A DNA stretch of 13,572 bases from an uncultured Oscillospiraceae bacterium (GTDB lineage Bacteria > Bacillota > Clostridia > Oscillospirales > Acutalibacteraceae). A model generated the notes under the pieces. That model had not been told where the DNA came from, did no database searches, and worked only from the letters and a program-made list of their open reading frames with translations. Location of the stretch: positions 1-13,572 of the forward strand of contig CAJUPK010000048.1 in assembly GCA_910588415.1 (NCBI GenBank), written 5' to 3'. Below, one piece after another: positions 5,121 through 11,754 of this stretch (its first letter is position 1; every line of letters begins with the position of its first letter). Position numbers and translations under genes: made by a program.

Positions 5121-6854
5121 TCATTCCGGGTCCACAAAAATAGTCTTATAGTTCACATAGATCACCATGCCCGGCCGGGCGCCCTGGGGCTTGCTCACAT
5201 GGCGCACCTGGGTGTAGTCCACAGGCACCTGGGCCGAGGACTTGGCCTTGCTGTGCCTGGCCGCCAGCACCGCCGCCTCCTCCATGGCCTGGGGCGTTGG
5301 CTCCCGGCCCTCTGTCACCAGTACTGTGTGAGAACCAGGGATGTTTTTGGTGTGGAACCATATATCGTTGTTATTGGCCAGTTTCATGGTCAGGCGGTCA
5401 TTCTGCCGGTTGTTCCGGCCCACCAGCACTGTAAACCCGTCCGAGGTGGTAAAGCTCAGAGGGGCGCTTACAGCGGCGGGCCTCTCCTTTTTGCCCCGGC
5501 CTTTCCGGATGTACCCCTGCTCCTTCAGCTCAGCCCGGATCTCCGCCAGGTCCCGCTCCGTCTCCGCCCGGGCCAGGGCGTCCAGCACCGAGTCCAGGTA
5601 CACCAGCTCCCTCCCCGCCAGCTCAATCTGCTCTGTCAGCTTCTCCTCCGCGGTTTTGGCCTTGCGGTATTCTTTGTAGTATTTCTGGGCGTTCTGATTG
5701 GGGGTCAGGGCCGGGTCCAGCCGGATTTTCATTATAGGCTGGCCTGCCTCGTAGAAGTTTGCCAGCTCCGCGCTGTCCGCTCCTTTTTCCAAGGTGTACA
5801 GATTGGCGCTCAGCAGGTCTCCCGCCACCCGCAGGGTATCCCGCTGGGCGCACTGGTCCAGCTCCGCCTTTTGGGCGTTGATCTTCCGGGACAGCCTCTC
5901 CGAATGGGTAGAGAGCAGCCGCAGCAGGTCCTGCTCCCGCACCCGCATCCGCTCCATGGTGTCCCGTTCCAGGTAAAATTCGTCCAGCAGCTGAGAGAAG
6001 CTCTCCGCCTCCCGCACCACTGCCGAGGTGCCGTACTGCTGAATGTCCGTAAAGGAGAAGTCCATGGGCTTTTTCTGGGGATTCACCGCCATATGGGGTG
6101 TGCCGGAAATGTCCGTCACCATCTCCCGGACCTTCTGGTAGAAATACCCCACCCGGAACCGCTGCTCCTCGTCCATGGTCATCACCGTCAGCTCCCGGCC
6201 CCGGCCAGCCCGGTGGGCAATCTCCCGGCAGACCACCGGGGACACCCCCTGCAGCACAGCCAGCAGGGCTTTGGACAGTTCCATGTCCCGGGGCAGGGCC
6301 TGCAGGGCGGCCTGCAGCTCCCCAGAGCCAGCCGTCAGCATACACAGCTTGTTCTGGGGCGGGGGCAGCTCATAGGTAAGCCCCGGCAGCACCAGCCGCT
6401 GGGAGCTCATCTCAGCGTCCACCCGCTTCAGCGCGTCGATCACTTTACCGTCCGGCCCGGTCAAAATGATGTTGCTGTACCGGCCCATAATCTCCATGGT
6501 GAGGGTCAGGGTCACATGGTCCCCCAGCTCATCAATGGAATCAAAATCAAAGTGCAGCAGTCTCTCCAGCTCCGGCTGGCGGATGGCCGCCAGCTTGGCC
6601 CCCAGCAGCTTCTTCCGCAGCAGCATACAGAGCATGGGCGGCTGCTGGGGATTTTCCAGCGCCACGGTGGTAAAATGCACCCGGGCGCTGTTGGCCCGGG
6701 CAGAAAACAGCACCTTGCAGGCTGTCTCCCGGCTGCGAAAGGCCACCACCAGCTCCTCCCGGTTGGGCTGGTGGACCTTGTCCACCCGGGCCCCGGTCAG
6801 CTTTTCTTCCAGTTCCTTTTTGATATGGCGCAAAAACGCTCCGTCCAGTGCCAT
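5121..6854 (-). CDS. rqcH: NFACT-family ribosome quality control protein RqcH (fibronectin-binding FbpA type)
   Basis: In bacteria such as Bacillus subtilis RqcH binds stalled 50S subunits carrying peptidyl-tRNA and recruits tRNA-Ala to add C-terminal alanine tails that mark the peptide for degradation. 577 residues, close to the B. subtilis size. Order seen: NFACT-N (about 1-165) with EIMGRYSN (121-128); helical HhH/coiled-coil middle (about 200-430) rich in Glu, Lys and Arg; NFACT-R at the C-terminus (about 455-577) with DIWFHTKNIPGSHTVL and the final VIYVNYKTIFVDPE. At the position of the B. subtilis Asp97-Arg98 pair the sequence reads Glu97-Arg98. The ribosome binding site AAAGGA is eight bases before the ATG, and the previous gene's stop is only one base upstream, so it is the last gene of the trmK operon. 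Older databases call this family fibronectin-binding protein; the ribosome role is better supported. Confidence 0.95.
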   Translation of the reverse strand: MALDGAFLRHIKKELEEKLTGARVDKVHQPNREELVVAFRSRETACKVLFSARANSARVHFTTVALENPQQPPMLCMLLRKKLLGAKLAAIRQPELERLLHFDFDSIDELGDHVTLTLTMEIMGRYSNIILTGPDGKVIDALKRVDAEMSSQRLVLPGLTYELPPPQNKLCMLTAGSGELQAALQALPRDMELSKALLAVLQGVSPVVCREIAHRAGRGRELTVMTMDEEQRFRVGYFYQKVREMVTDISGTPHMAVNPQKKPMDFSFTDIQQYGTSAVVREAESFSQLLDEFYLERDTMERMRVREQDLLRLLSTHSERLSRKINAQKAELDQCAQRDTLRVAGDLLSANLYTLEKGADSAELANFYEAGQPIMKIRLDPALTPNQNAQKYYKEYRKAKTAEEKLTEQIELAGRELVYLDSVLDALARAETERDLAEIRAELKEQGYIRKGRGKKERPAAVSAPLSFTTSDGFTVLVGRNNRQNDRLTMKLANNNDIWFHTKNIPGSHTVLVTEGREPTPQAMEEAAVLAARHSKAKSSAQVPVDYTQVRHVSKPQGARPGMVIYVNYKTIFVDPE

Positions 6855-6855
6855 G

Positions 6856-7335
6856 TTATGTTCCTTTCTCCGTCAGGTCCAGCTCCATCACTTTCCTGCG
6901 CTCCACAAATCCAAAGCTCTCATAGACTTGAATAGCGGAAAGATTTTCTGTAAGCACGCCCAATTCAACAAACTCCGAGCCTCTTTCTCTTGCCCACTGC
7001 TCCACTGCCCCCAGCAGGCTTTTGCCCACGCCTTTGCCCCGGCAGGTTTCTGCCACCACAACGTCCATCAGATAGGTATACCGGCGGGGGATAAAGCTGG
7101 GGTGCGGCGGGGTATCCTTACACTGCACAAGGGCAAAGCCAATCACCTGGCCCTCCGGCGTCCGAGCCGCCAGAATGTCGCTGTCCTTTCCCCCAAGCAT
7201 GTCCAGAATAAAGACCTCGCTCTGCCTGGCAGGCCGGAAATTGTCCGGCTGCAGGGCGGCCATCCGGGCGTTCAGCTCTTCATACAGCTGGCCGATGGCC
7301 GGCACATCTTCTGGTCTTGCTGGTTCAATTTTCAT
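6856..7335 (-). CDS. GNAT-family N-acetyltransferase
   Basis: A 159-residue single-domain acetyltransferase that uses acetyl-CoA; acceptor unknown. Motif A is visible as YTYLMDVVVAETCRGKGVGKSLL (about 87-109), whose RGKGVG binds the CoA pyrophosphate, and motif B as LGVLTENLSAIQVYESFGFVERR (about 126-148), with the Asn/Ala-Tyr-x-x-x-GF pattern typical of the family. The N-terminal MKIEPARPEDVPAIGQLY is also typical. AGAGGA lies five bases before the ATG. It is between the small membrane protein gene and rqcH in one operon, and its stop TAA is separated from the rqcH ATG by a single base, implying coupled translation. Resemblance to protein or small-molecule acetylating members cannot be resolved from sequence. 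Confidence 0.93.
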   Translation of the reverse strand: MKIEPARPEDVPAIGQLYEELNARMAALQPDNFRPARQSEVFILDMLGGKDSDILAARTPEGQVIGFALVQCKDTPPHPSFIPRRYTYLMDVVVAETCRGKGVGKSLLGAVEQWARERGSEFVELGVLTENLSAIQVYESFGFVERRKVMELDLTEKGT

Positions 7336-7402
7336 GCTGTCCTCTCCCTTCCCGACAGGGCCAAGGCCGGAATCCCCGCCCCAGCGCCTTCCGTCCAGTT
7401 TC

Positions 7403-7579
7403 TCAATACCGAATGATGTAATAGATCACATACACCCAGCTCAGCAACCCGTGGAAGATCGCCCAGCCCACAGAGTGCCAGTTGCAGTAGCTGATCACCA
7501 TGGCCAGCGCGCTGCCAAAGGTAATGCCAGCCTTCACCGACTTCTTCACGCCATCCCGCTTGCTCTCCTGCTCATCCAT
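7403..7579 (-). CDS. Small membrane protein, 58 residues, unknown function
   Basis: The charged N-terminus (about 1-15, rich in Glu, Lys, Asp, Arg) is followed by two hydrophobic stretches: AGITFGSALAMVISYC (about 17-32) and, after NWHSVG, a second one ending VYVIYYIIRY (about 38-56), consistent with a hairpin of two membrane segments. The aromatic-rich core HSVGWAIFHGLLSWVYVIYY is the kind of sequence that is conserved in small Firmicutes membrane proteins, but I do not recognise a named family. The start at 7579 is chosen because GGGAGGA lies six bases before it; a start at 7594 would put this ribosome binding site inside the coding region. It is 24 bases after the Nif3-family stop and before the GNAT gene, so it belongs to the trmK-rqcH operon. 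Confidence 0.8.
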   Translation of the reverse strand: MDEQESKRDGVKKSVKAGITFGSALAMVISYCNWHSVGWAIFHGLLSWVYVIYYIIRY

Positions 7580-7585
7580 TCCGGT

Positions 7586-7592
7586 TCCTCCC
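7586..7592 (-). promoter_or_regulatory. Ribosome binding site deciding the small membrane protein start
   Basis: GGGAGGA on the minus strand, six bases before the ATG at 7579. It excludes the upstream ATG at 7594 as the main start. Confidence 0.8.
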
Positions 7593-7603
7593 ATGCCGCC
7601 GGG

Positions 7604-8371
7604 TTATAGGGTTTCATAGGGCGGTTTCTCCTCCCTGCTCACCAAAAAAGCTGTGTCCGGGAAGCGCTTCTTCAGATACGCCGCCAAAAACGGCCGGACC
7701 ATTGCTTCTGTCTCATAGTGCCCGGCAACCACACAGGTCATGCCAGTACGGGCCGCCTCCAGAGCCTCGTGGTGCTTCAGCTCCCCGGTAATAAAGGCGT
7801 CCGCCCCCCGGCAGGCCGCGTGCCGCAGCTCAGCTCCCCCGGCCCCGCCGCACAAAAACACCCGTCTCACGTTTCCGTCCCCGGGGATCAGCCCCACAGA
7901 CCGGGCCTCCAGCCGGTCCTTCACCAGCCGGGCCAGGCTCTCCGGCTCCATAGACTCCTCCAGCTCCCCAGAGAACAGGATGCTGTCCTCCCCAAACACG
8001 TCCTCCCGGCGCACATTTTTCAGGCCCAGCCGGCTGGCCAGGGCCACGTTTACCCCGCACACAGGGGACAGGTCCAGGTTGGTGTGGCAGCACAGGGCGG
8101 CAATCCCCCGCTTGGCCAGCAGATAGGCCCGGTCCCGGCTGTTCAGGGTCTTAATGGGGTCAAAAATCACCGGGTGGTGGCTGATGATCAAATTGGCGTT
8201 GATGGCCGCCGCCTCCTCAATCACAGCCTCTGTAATATCCAGGCACAGCAGCGCCCGGGTCACCGGGGTAGAGCCGTCTCCCACCAGCAAACCGGAATTG
8301 TCAAAGCTCAGCTGATAGGCAAAAGGCGCCACTCCGTTGATGATATCATATATATCGCAGATTCTAGCCAT
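7604..8371 (-). CDS. Nif3-family dinuclear metal-binding protein (YqfO/GTP cyclohydrolase I type 2-like)
   Basis: A widely conserved hexameric cytoplasmic protein with a two-metal site; its exact role is still unclear. 255 residues, the short form without the roughly 100-residue insert found in longer Bacillus/Staphylococcus members. Landmarks: DNSGLLVG (24-31), SHHPVIF with His65 and His66, HTNLD with His96 and Asp100, and GHYETE with His218 and Glu222, which match the expected metal ligands. The usual HTNLDAAxGGVN is HTNLDLSPVCGVN here. GGGGGAGAG precedes the ATG. It is 12 bases after trmK on the same strand, a pairing common in Firmicutes, and ahead of the small membrane protein gene. Confidence 0.93.
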   Translation of the reverse strand: MARICDIYDIINGVAPFAYQLSFDNSGLLVGDGSTPVTRALLCLDITEAVIEEAAAINANLIISHHPVIFDPIKTLNSRDRAYLLAKRGIAALCCHTNLDLSPVCGVNVALASRLGLKNVRREDVFGEDSILFSGELEESMEPESLARLVKDRLEARSVGLIPGDGNVRRVFLCGGAGGAELRHAACRGADAFITGELKHHEALEAARTGMTCVVAGHYETEAMVRPFLAAYLKKRFPDTAFLVSREEKPPYETL

Positions 8372-8383
8372 ATCTCTCCCCCG

Positions 8384-9094
8384 CTATCTTTCCACTGGTG
8401 TGGAATATTTTTCCCCGATCTCCCTCATCAGCTCCCGCAGCTCCTCCGCGGCCTGCTGGCAGCCCTGGTGCTCTACCCCTTGCAGCTGGTTCCTCAGCCC
8501 CCGCAGAACCTTGGCCGCGTACAGCCTGGCAGCGGGCTCCTCTGGCTCCAGCTTTCCCATGTAGGGGTACAGCCTCCCCACTGGGGGCGGCTCTCCTATG
8601 TATTGGGCGGAAAAGGCCGAGTAGACCTTTCCTCCGTCCTCCACAGCCCGCTCCTCCAAAACCTGGAAGCCCTGCTCCCACAGCCCCTGCCGCAGCACAA
8701 CGGCAGCGCTCATGGGCTGCAGGACCAGCCGCTTTTCCCTATCCCGCAGCCAGGGCGTCTCACAGACAATCCGCAGGATCAGCTCCCCGCCCATGCCCGC
8801 CGCCACAATGTCCTCCCCGTCCTCTGGCCCCAGTTCCCGCAGGCCATCGCCCCGCACCAGCCGCAAACCCTCCTCAGCCTGGTAGAGCCGGGCATGGCGG
8901 CGGGCAGCCTCCAGGGGCCCGGCGTTGATATCACAAGCCGTGGCCCGGGGAATCTTCCCGGTCTTCAGCAGCCAAATCGGCAGATAAGCATGGTCCGTGC
9001 CCACGTCCACCAGGCTTCTGCCTGGGCGCACCAGCGCGGCGCAGGCAGCCAGCCGGGGGCCAAGGGTATACAGGGGGCGGGATGATGATGACAT
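8384..9094 (-). CDS. trmK: tRNA (adenine(22)-N1)-methyltransferase
   Basis: Methylates A22 in the D-loop region of bacterial tRNAs, with S-adenosylmethionine. 236 residues, normal size. A Rossmann methyltransferase domain occupies about residues 10-165: LVDVGTDHAYLPI (28-40) is the SAM-binding motif, CDINAGPL (54-61) the acidic ribose contact, GDGL (82-85) and AGMGGELI (99-106) the family-specific catalytic loop region. The C-terminal 60-70 residues (about 170-236) are helical and rich in Gln, Glu, Leu and Arg, as in the family's C-terminal coiled part. AAGGAGG lies 11 bases before the start. It is the first gene of the trmK-Nif3-small-GNAT-rqcH operon; no strong promoter was found immediately in front of it. 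Confidence 0.95.
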   Translation of the reverse strand: MSSSSRPLYTLGPRLAACAALVRPGRSLVDVGTDHAYLPIWLLKTGKIPRATACDINAGPLEAARRHARLYQAEEGLRLVRGDGLRELGPEDGEDIVAAGMGGELILRIVCETPWLRDREKRLVLQPMSAAVVLRQGLWEQGFQVLEERAVEDGGKVYSAFSAQYIGEPPPVGRLYPYMGKLEPEEPAARLYAAKVLRGLRNQLQGVEHQGCQQAAEELRELMREIGEKYSTPVER

Positions 9095-9112
9095 AAAGCG
9101 GCTTTCCTCCTT

Positions 9113-9127
9113 GGGCGTGTCACGCCC
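9113..9127. repeat. Perfect 15-base palindrome in front of trmK
   Basis: GGGCGTGTCACGCCC, with seven bases on each side of a central T, lies between the terminator U-tract at 9130-9135 and the ribosome binding site of trmK. In RNA it gives a 7-base-pair stem with a one-base (in practice larger) loop, and in DNA it could be an operator for a dimeric regulator. Confidence 0.6.
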
Positions 9128-9129
9128 CT

Positions 9130-9176
9130 AAAAAACCGGATGCCGCCCGGCAGGGGTTGCCCCCGGGCCGTGCGGC
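9130..9176 (-). terminator. Intrinsic terminator of the DUF1858 gene
   Basis: On the minus strand, GCCGC (9176-9172) pairs with GCGGC (9146-9142), with CGG/CCG and GGGG/CCCC pairing inside around a GCAA loop. Six T follow at 9135-9130, after a gap of about six bases. The gap makes it less ideal than the plus-strand terminator at 5051-5100. Confidence 0.65.
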
Positions 9177-9195
9177 AGCGGCTGGTCTCTCTGTC

Positions 9196-9399
9196 TTATT
9201 TGCTGCTCAGATGTTCGTTAATCTTGTTTACCAGCTCCTCCGGGTCCACGCCGTGGACGGCGCAGGCCTGCTCCAGGGTCTCTCCCCGGGCAGAGGGGCA
9301 GCCCAGGCAGTGCATCCCCATCTCCAAAAAGAAGGGCGCGGTGCTCTGGTCCATATCCAAAATCTCGCCAATAATCGTGTCCTTTGTAATCGATGCCAT
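9196..9399 (-). CDS. DUF1858-domain protein (hybrid cluster-associated redox disulfide type), small
   Basis: 67 residues, essentially a single DUF1858 domain: ITKDTIIGEILDMDQSTAP (4-22), then FLEMGMHCLGCPSARGETL (24-42) and VDPEELVNKINEHL. Cys31 and Cys34 form a CxxC, with a third Cys46. Members of this family occur alone or fused to larger proteins, and the CxxC suggests a redox or metal role, but the function is not known. The start at 9399 is chosen because the ribosome binding site GGAGGA ends directly against the ATG at 9408 and is nine bases from 9399. It has its own promoter and terminator, so it is a single-gene unit between the rhaBAD operon and the trmK operon. Confidence 0.88.
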   Translation of the reverse strand: MASITKDTIIGEILDMDQSTAPFFLEMGMHCLGCPSARGETLEQACAVHGVDPEELVNKINEHLSSK

Positions 9400-9408
9400 G
9401 TTTCTCAT

Positions 9409-9415
9409 TCCTCCA
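9409..9415 (-). promoter_or_regulatory. Ribosome binding site deciding the DUF1858 start
   Basis: TGGAGGA on the minus strand, directly touching the ATG at 9408 but nine bases before the one at 9399, so the latter is preferred. Confidence 0.75.
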
Positions 9416-9455
9416 TTTTCCGGCGCAAAGCAGTTCCCGCGCCTAGTCCAACTCT

Positions 9456-9484
9456 ATTATAATACCCTTTCGCCCGGTATGCAA
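9456..9484 (-). promoter_or_regulatory. Promoter of the DUF1858 gene
   Basis: TTGCAT (9484-9479), an exact 17-base spacer, TATAAT (9461-9456) on the minus strand. The start of transcription should be near 9449, about 50 bases before the coding region. It probably also feeds read-through into trmK. Confidence 0.78.
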
Positions 9485-9547
9485 TACCCCCGGTGAAAAG
9501 TTTCTTTTCTGCGGATTTTTGTCTTTTCCGGGCAAAGCCTCTCCGGC

Positions 9548-10381
9548 TCAGTTCCCATGCTTCTCATAGAGGAACTTCTCCGGCAGCTCCAACCGGAAGT
9601 CCCCTGCCAGCTGCCGGAAGTCTTCCGGCTGGATGGTCTGGCGTTTATAGGGCTGCATGGACAGCACCTTCACCAAGATGGCCGCCGCCTTTTCCACTGT
9701 GTGCATCAGGCCAAAGGTCTCGTCAAAGTCCGCGCCGGAGCAGAACATCCCGTGATGGGCCCAAATGGCCACGTTGTATGTCTTCATCAGTTCGCTGGTG
9801 GCCACAGCAATGTCCCGGCCCCCGGGCACCATCCAGTCCACCACGCCCACGCCCTCGGGGAACACCACCGGGCACTCGGTCATCATCTCCCAAAGCTCCC
9901 GGGTAAAGGCCTCGTCCGTCAGGGGCAGTACAAAAGTCAGGGCAATGGTATTCACCGGATGGCAGTGATAGATTACCCGGTGCCTGCCGCTGGCAGCCTC
10001 CAGCTTTACCTCGTGGTTCATCAAGTGGCTGGGCAGCTCGCTGGTAGGGCGGCCGTTGTTCTCCAGCCCCCAGCAGATGCGGTAGTTCTCGCCCTTCCCG
10101 TCCAGCTCAATCAGTCCAAAGCTCTCAGCTGGCTTGCGGGCCACATTCTGGAAGTACCGCCCGGTGCCTGTCACCAAAAAATATTCCCCCGCCAGCTTGG
10201 GCACGCTGGCGCCAATGGGCAGCCATTCTCCAGGGGCCAGCTCCTCCTTTACGCTCTCCGCCTCCTGGGGCCGCACCCGGTAACTGAGATTCCCCCCGTT
10301 GCGCTCGTGCCAGCCCTGGTCCCAGCCGTCTTGGGCCAGGCGGATAAAACCTTGTGCAAATTCTGCTTCTAATACTCTCAT
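9548..10381 (-). CDS. rhaD: Rhamnulose-1-phosphate aldolase
   Basis: Class II aldolase that splits L-rhamnulose-1-phosphate into dihydroxyacetone phosphate and L-lactaldehyde. 277 residues from the start at 10381, close to the E. coli enzyme (274). Expected residues are present: HERNGGNLS (25-33), SELPSH with the catalytic Glu115, YHCHPVN with zinc ligands His139 and His141, and WAHHGMF with the third zinc ligand His210. AAGAGGT is five bases before the chosen ATG; an upstream in-frame ATG at 10402 gives seven extra residues but has no good ribosome binding site. Last gene of the rhaB-rhaA-rhaD run, 66 bases after rhaA. No clear terminator follows; the DUF1858 promoter begins about 60 bases beyond the stop. 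Confidence 0.96.
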   Translation of the reverse strand: MRVLEAEFAQGFIRLAQDGWDQGWHERNGGNLSYRVRPQEAESVKEELAPGEWLPIGASVPKLAGEYFLVTGTGRYFQNVARKPAESFGLIELDGKGENYRICWGLENNGRPTSELPSHLMNHEVKLEAASGRHRVIYHCHPVNTIALTFVLPLTDEAFTRELWEMMTECPVVFPEGVGVVDWMVPGGRDIAVATSELMKTYNVAIWAHHGMFCSGADFDETFGLMHTVEKAAAILVKVLSMQPYKRQTIQPEDFRQLAGDFRLELPEKFLYEKHGN

Positions 10382-10386
10382 GGTGT

Positions 10387-10393
10387 ACCTCTT
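10387..10393 (-). promoter_or_regulatory. Ribosome binding site deciding the rhaD start
   Basis: AAGAGGT on the minus strand, five bases before the ATG at 10381 and inside the longer reading from 10402. Confidence 0.65.
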
Positions 10394-10447
10394 CCATTCC
10401 ATAAATATAGCGGTCTCTCGTCTGTCTCCGCGATGGCCCCCACGCTC

Positions 10448-11704
10448 TCAGGCCCGCTGGCTCAGCACAGTCCTCTCATATTCCCGCACCTGCCCCAGCC
10501 ACTGGCCGTCCTCTGGCACGCCGCAGCGGCGGCAGTATTCGGCCCAAATCTCCCCAAAGGGCAGGGTCTTCTGCTCCTCCTGCTCCACCAGCAGAGAGGT
10601 AAAGTCCCCCCTGTCCTGATGGGCCTTCAGCGTCTCCGCCGGGGTCAGCAGGGCCATCAGCAGGGCCTTCTGCACATTGCGGAAGCCCACTGTCCAGGCG
10701 GCGATCCGGTTGATGGACGCGTCAAAATAGTCCAGGGCGATTTTCACCCGCCCAGAGAGCCCGCCGCAGCGCACAATCTCCTTGCAGATCTCCCGGGTCT
10801 CATCGTCCAGCAGCACCACATGGTCGCTGTCCCAGCGGATGGGCCGGGTGATGTGCAGGGCAATCTCCGGGAAGAACGCCAAAAGCGCGGGTATCTTGTC
10901 GCTGACCACCTCGGTGGGGTGATAGTGGCCGTTGTCCATCAGGGGGATGCACCTGTCCTGATTCATGGCCGCGTACAGCAGGCTGAACTCCCCGCTGCCC
11001 GCAGTGTAGGCCTCCACCCCAATGCCAAAGACCTTGGACTCCACACAGGGCTTCACCTTGCTGAAATCATAGGGCTCGCTTAAAATCCCGTCAATGGCCT
11101 CCTTATACCTCTGCCGGGGTCCCAGCCTGTCTCCAGGAATGTCCTTAAAGCCGTCCCCGGTCCAGATGTTCATCACGCACTCCCCGCCCAGCTCTTCGGC
11201 CAGGTATTGGCTGATGCGGATACAGGCCCTGCCGTGGTCCACCCAAAACCGCCGGGTCTCCTCCTGGGGGCTGCTGAGGGTTAGGGGGTCGCATTTCTCA
11301 TGGGAGAAAAAGGTGGGGTTAAAGTCCGCCCCCAGGCCCCTGGCCTTGCAGAACTCCACCCATTTGGCAAAATGCCTGGGCTCCAGCTTATCCCGGTCCG
11401 CCCACTCCCCGGGCTCAAAAATGGCATAGCTGGCGTGGAGGTTCAGCTTTTTGGCGCCCGGGCACAGGGCCAGCACCTGGTCAATGTCCGCCATCAGCTC
11501 CTCCGGCGTCCGGGCCCGGCCCGGATAGTTCCCGGTGGTCTGTATGCCCCCGGTCAGGGGCTTTGTGGGGTCTGTGTCAAAGCCCCGCACATCGTCCCCC
11601 TGCCAGCAGTGCAGGGCCACAGGCACGGCCTTCAGCCTGTCCATTGCCCCCTCCACGTCCAGGCCAAGCTCTTCATAGCGAGCCTTTGCTTCTTGAAAAC
11701 TCAT
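10448..11704 (-). CDS. rhaA: L-rhamnose isomerase
   Basis: Interconverts L-rhamnose and L-rhamnulose, metal-dependent, in the cytoplasm. 418 residues, the expected length. HCWQGDDV (32-39) is characteristic, as are LNLHASYAIFEPGEWADRD (about 88-106), SHEKCDPLTLS (134-144), FGIGVEAYTAGSGEF (226-240), DNGHYHPTEV (257-266), HITRPIRWDSDHVVLLDD (284-301) and ALDYFDASINRIAAW (323-337). By comparison with the E. coli enzyme, Asp257, His284, Asp292 and Asp294 match metal-site positions. It follows rhaB by 50 bases and precedes rhaD, in the same order as the E. coli rhaBAD operon. No regulator gene is adjacent; the promoter should lie upstream of rhaB, within or before ruvX. Confidence 0.97.
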   Translation of the reverse strand: MSFQEAKARYEELGLDVEGAMDRLKAVPVALHCWQGDDVRGFDTDPTKPLTGGIQTTGNYPGRARTPEELMADIDQVLALCPGAKKLNLHASYAIFEPGEWADRDKLEPRHFAKWVEFCKARGLGADFNPTFFSHEKCDPLTLSSPQEETRRFWVDHGRACIRISQYLAEELGGECVMNIWTGDGFKDIPGDRLGPRQRYKEAIDGILSEPYDFSKVKPCVESKVFGIGVEAYTAGSGEFSLLYAAMNQDRCIPLMDNGHYHPTEVVSDKIPALLAFFPEIALHITRPIRWDSDHVVLLDDETREICKEIVRCGGLSGRVKIALDYFDASINRIAAWTVGFRNVQKALLMALLTPAETLKAHQDRGDFTSLLVEQEEQKTLPFGEIWAEYCRRCGVPEDGQWLGQVREYERTVLSQRA

Positions 11705-11754
11705 GAAATCTCATCCTTTCCCGCAAGATTGTATCCACCGCAAACGCCCGGGCT

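Noticed and set aside
5094..6935. 613-codon plus-strand open frame opposite rqcH
   Set aside because: It lies wholly opposite a confidently identified gene, is rich in Pro, His, Gln and Arg with no recognisable domain, and begins just after a terminator without a ribosome binding site. It is a base-composition shadow.
8364..9085. Plus-strand and alternate-frame ORFs opposite trmK and the Nif3-family gene
   Set aside because: Proline/alanine/serine-rich shadows of GC-rich genes; no domains, no ribosome binding sites.
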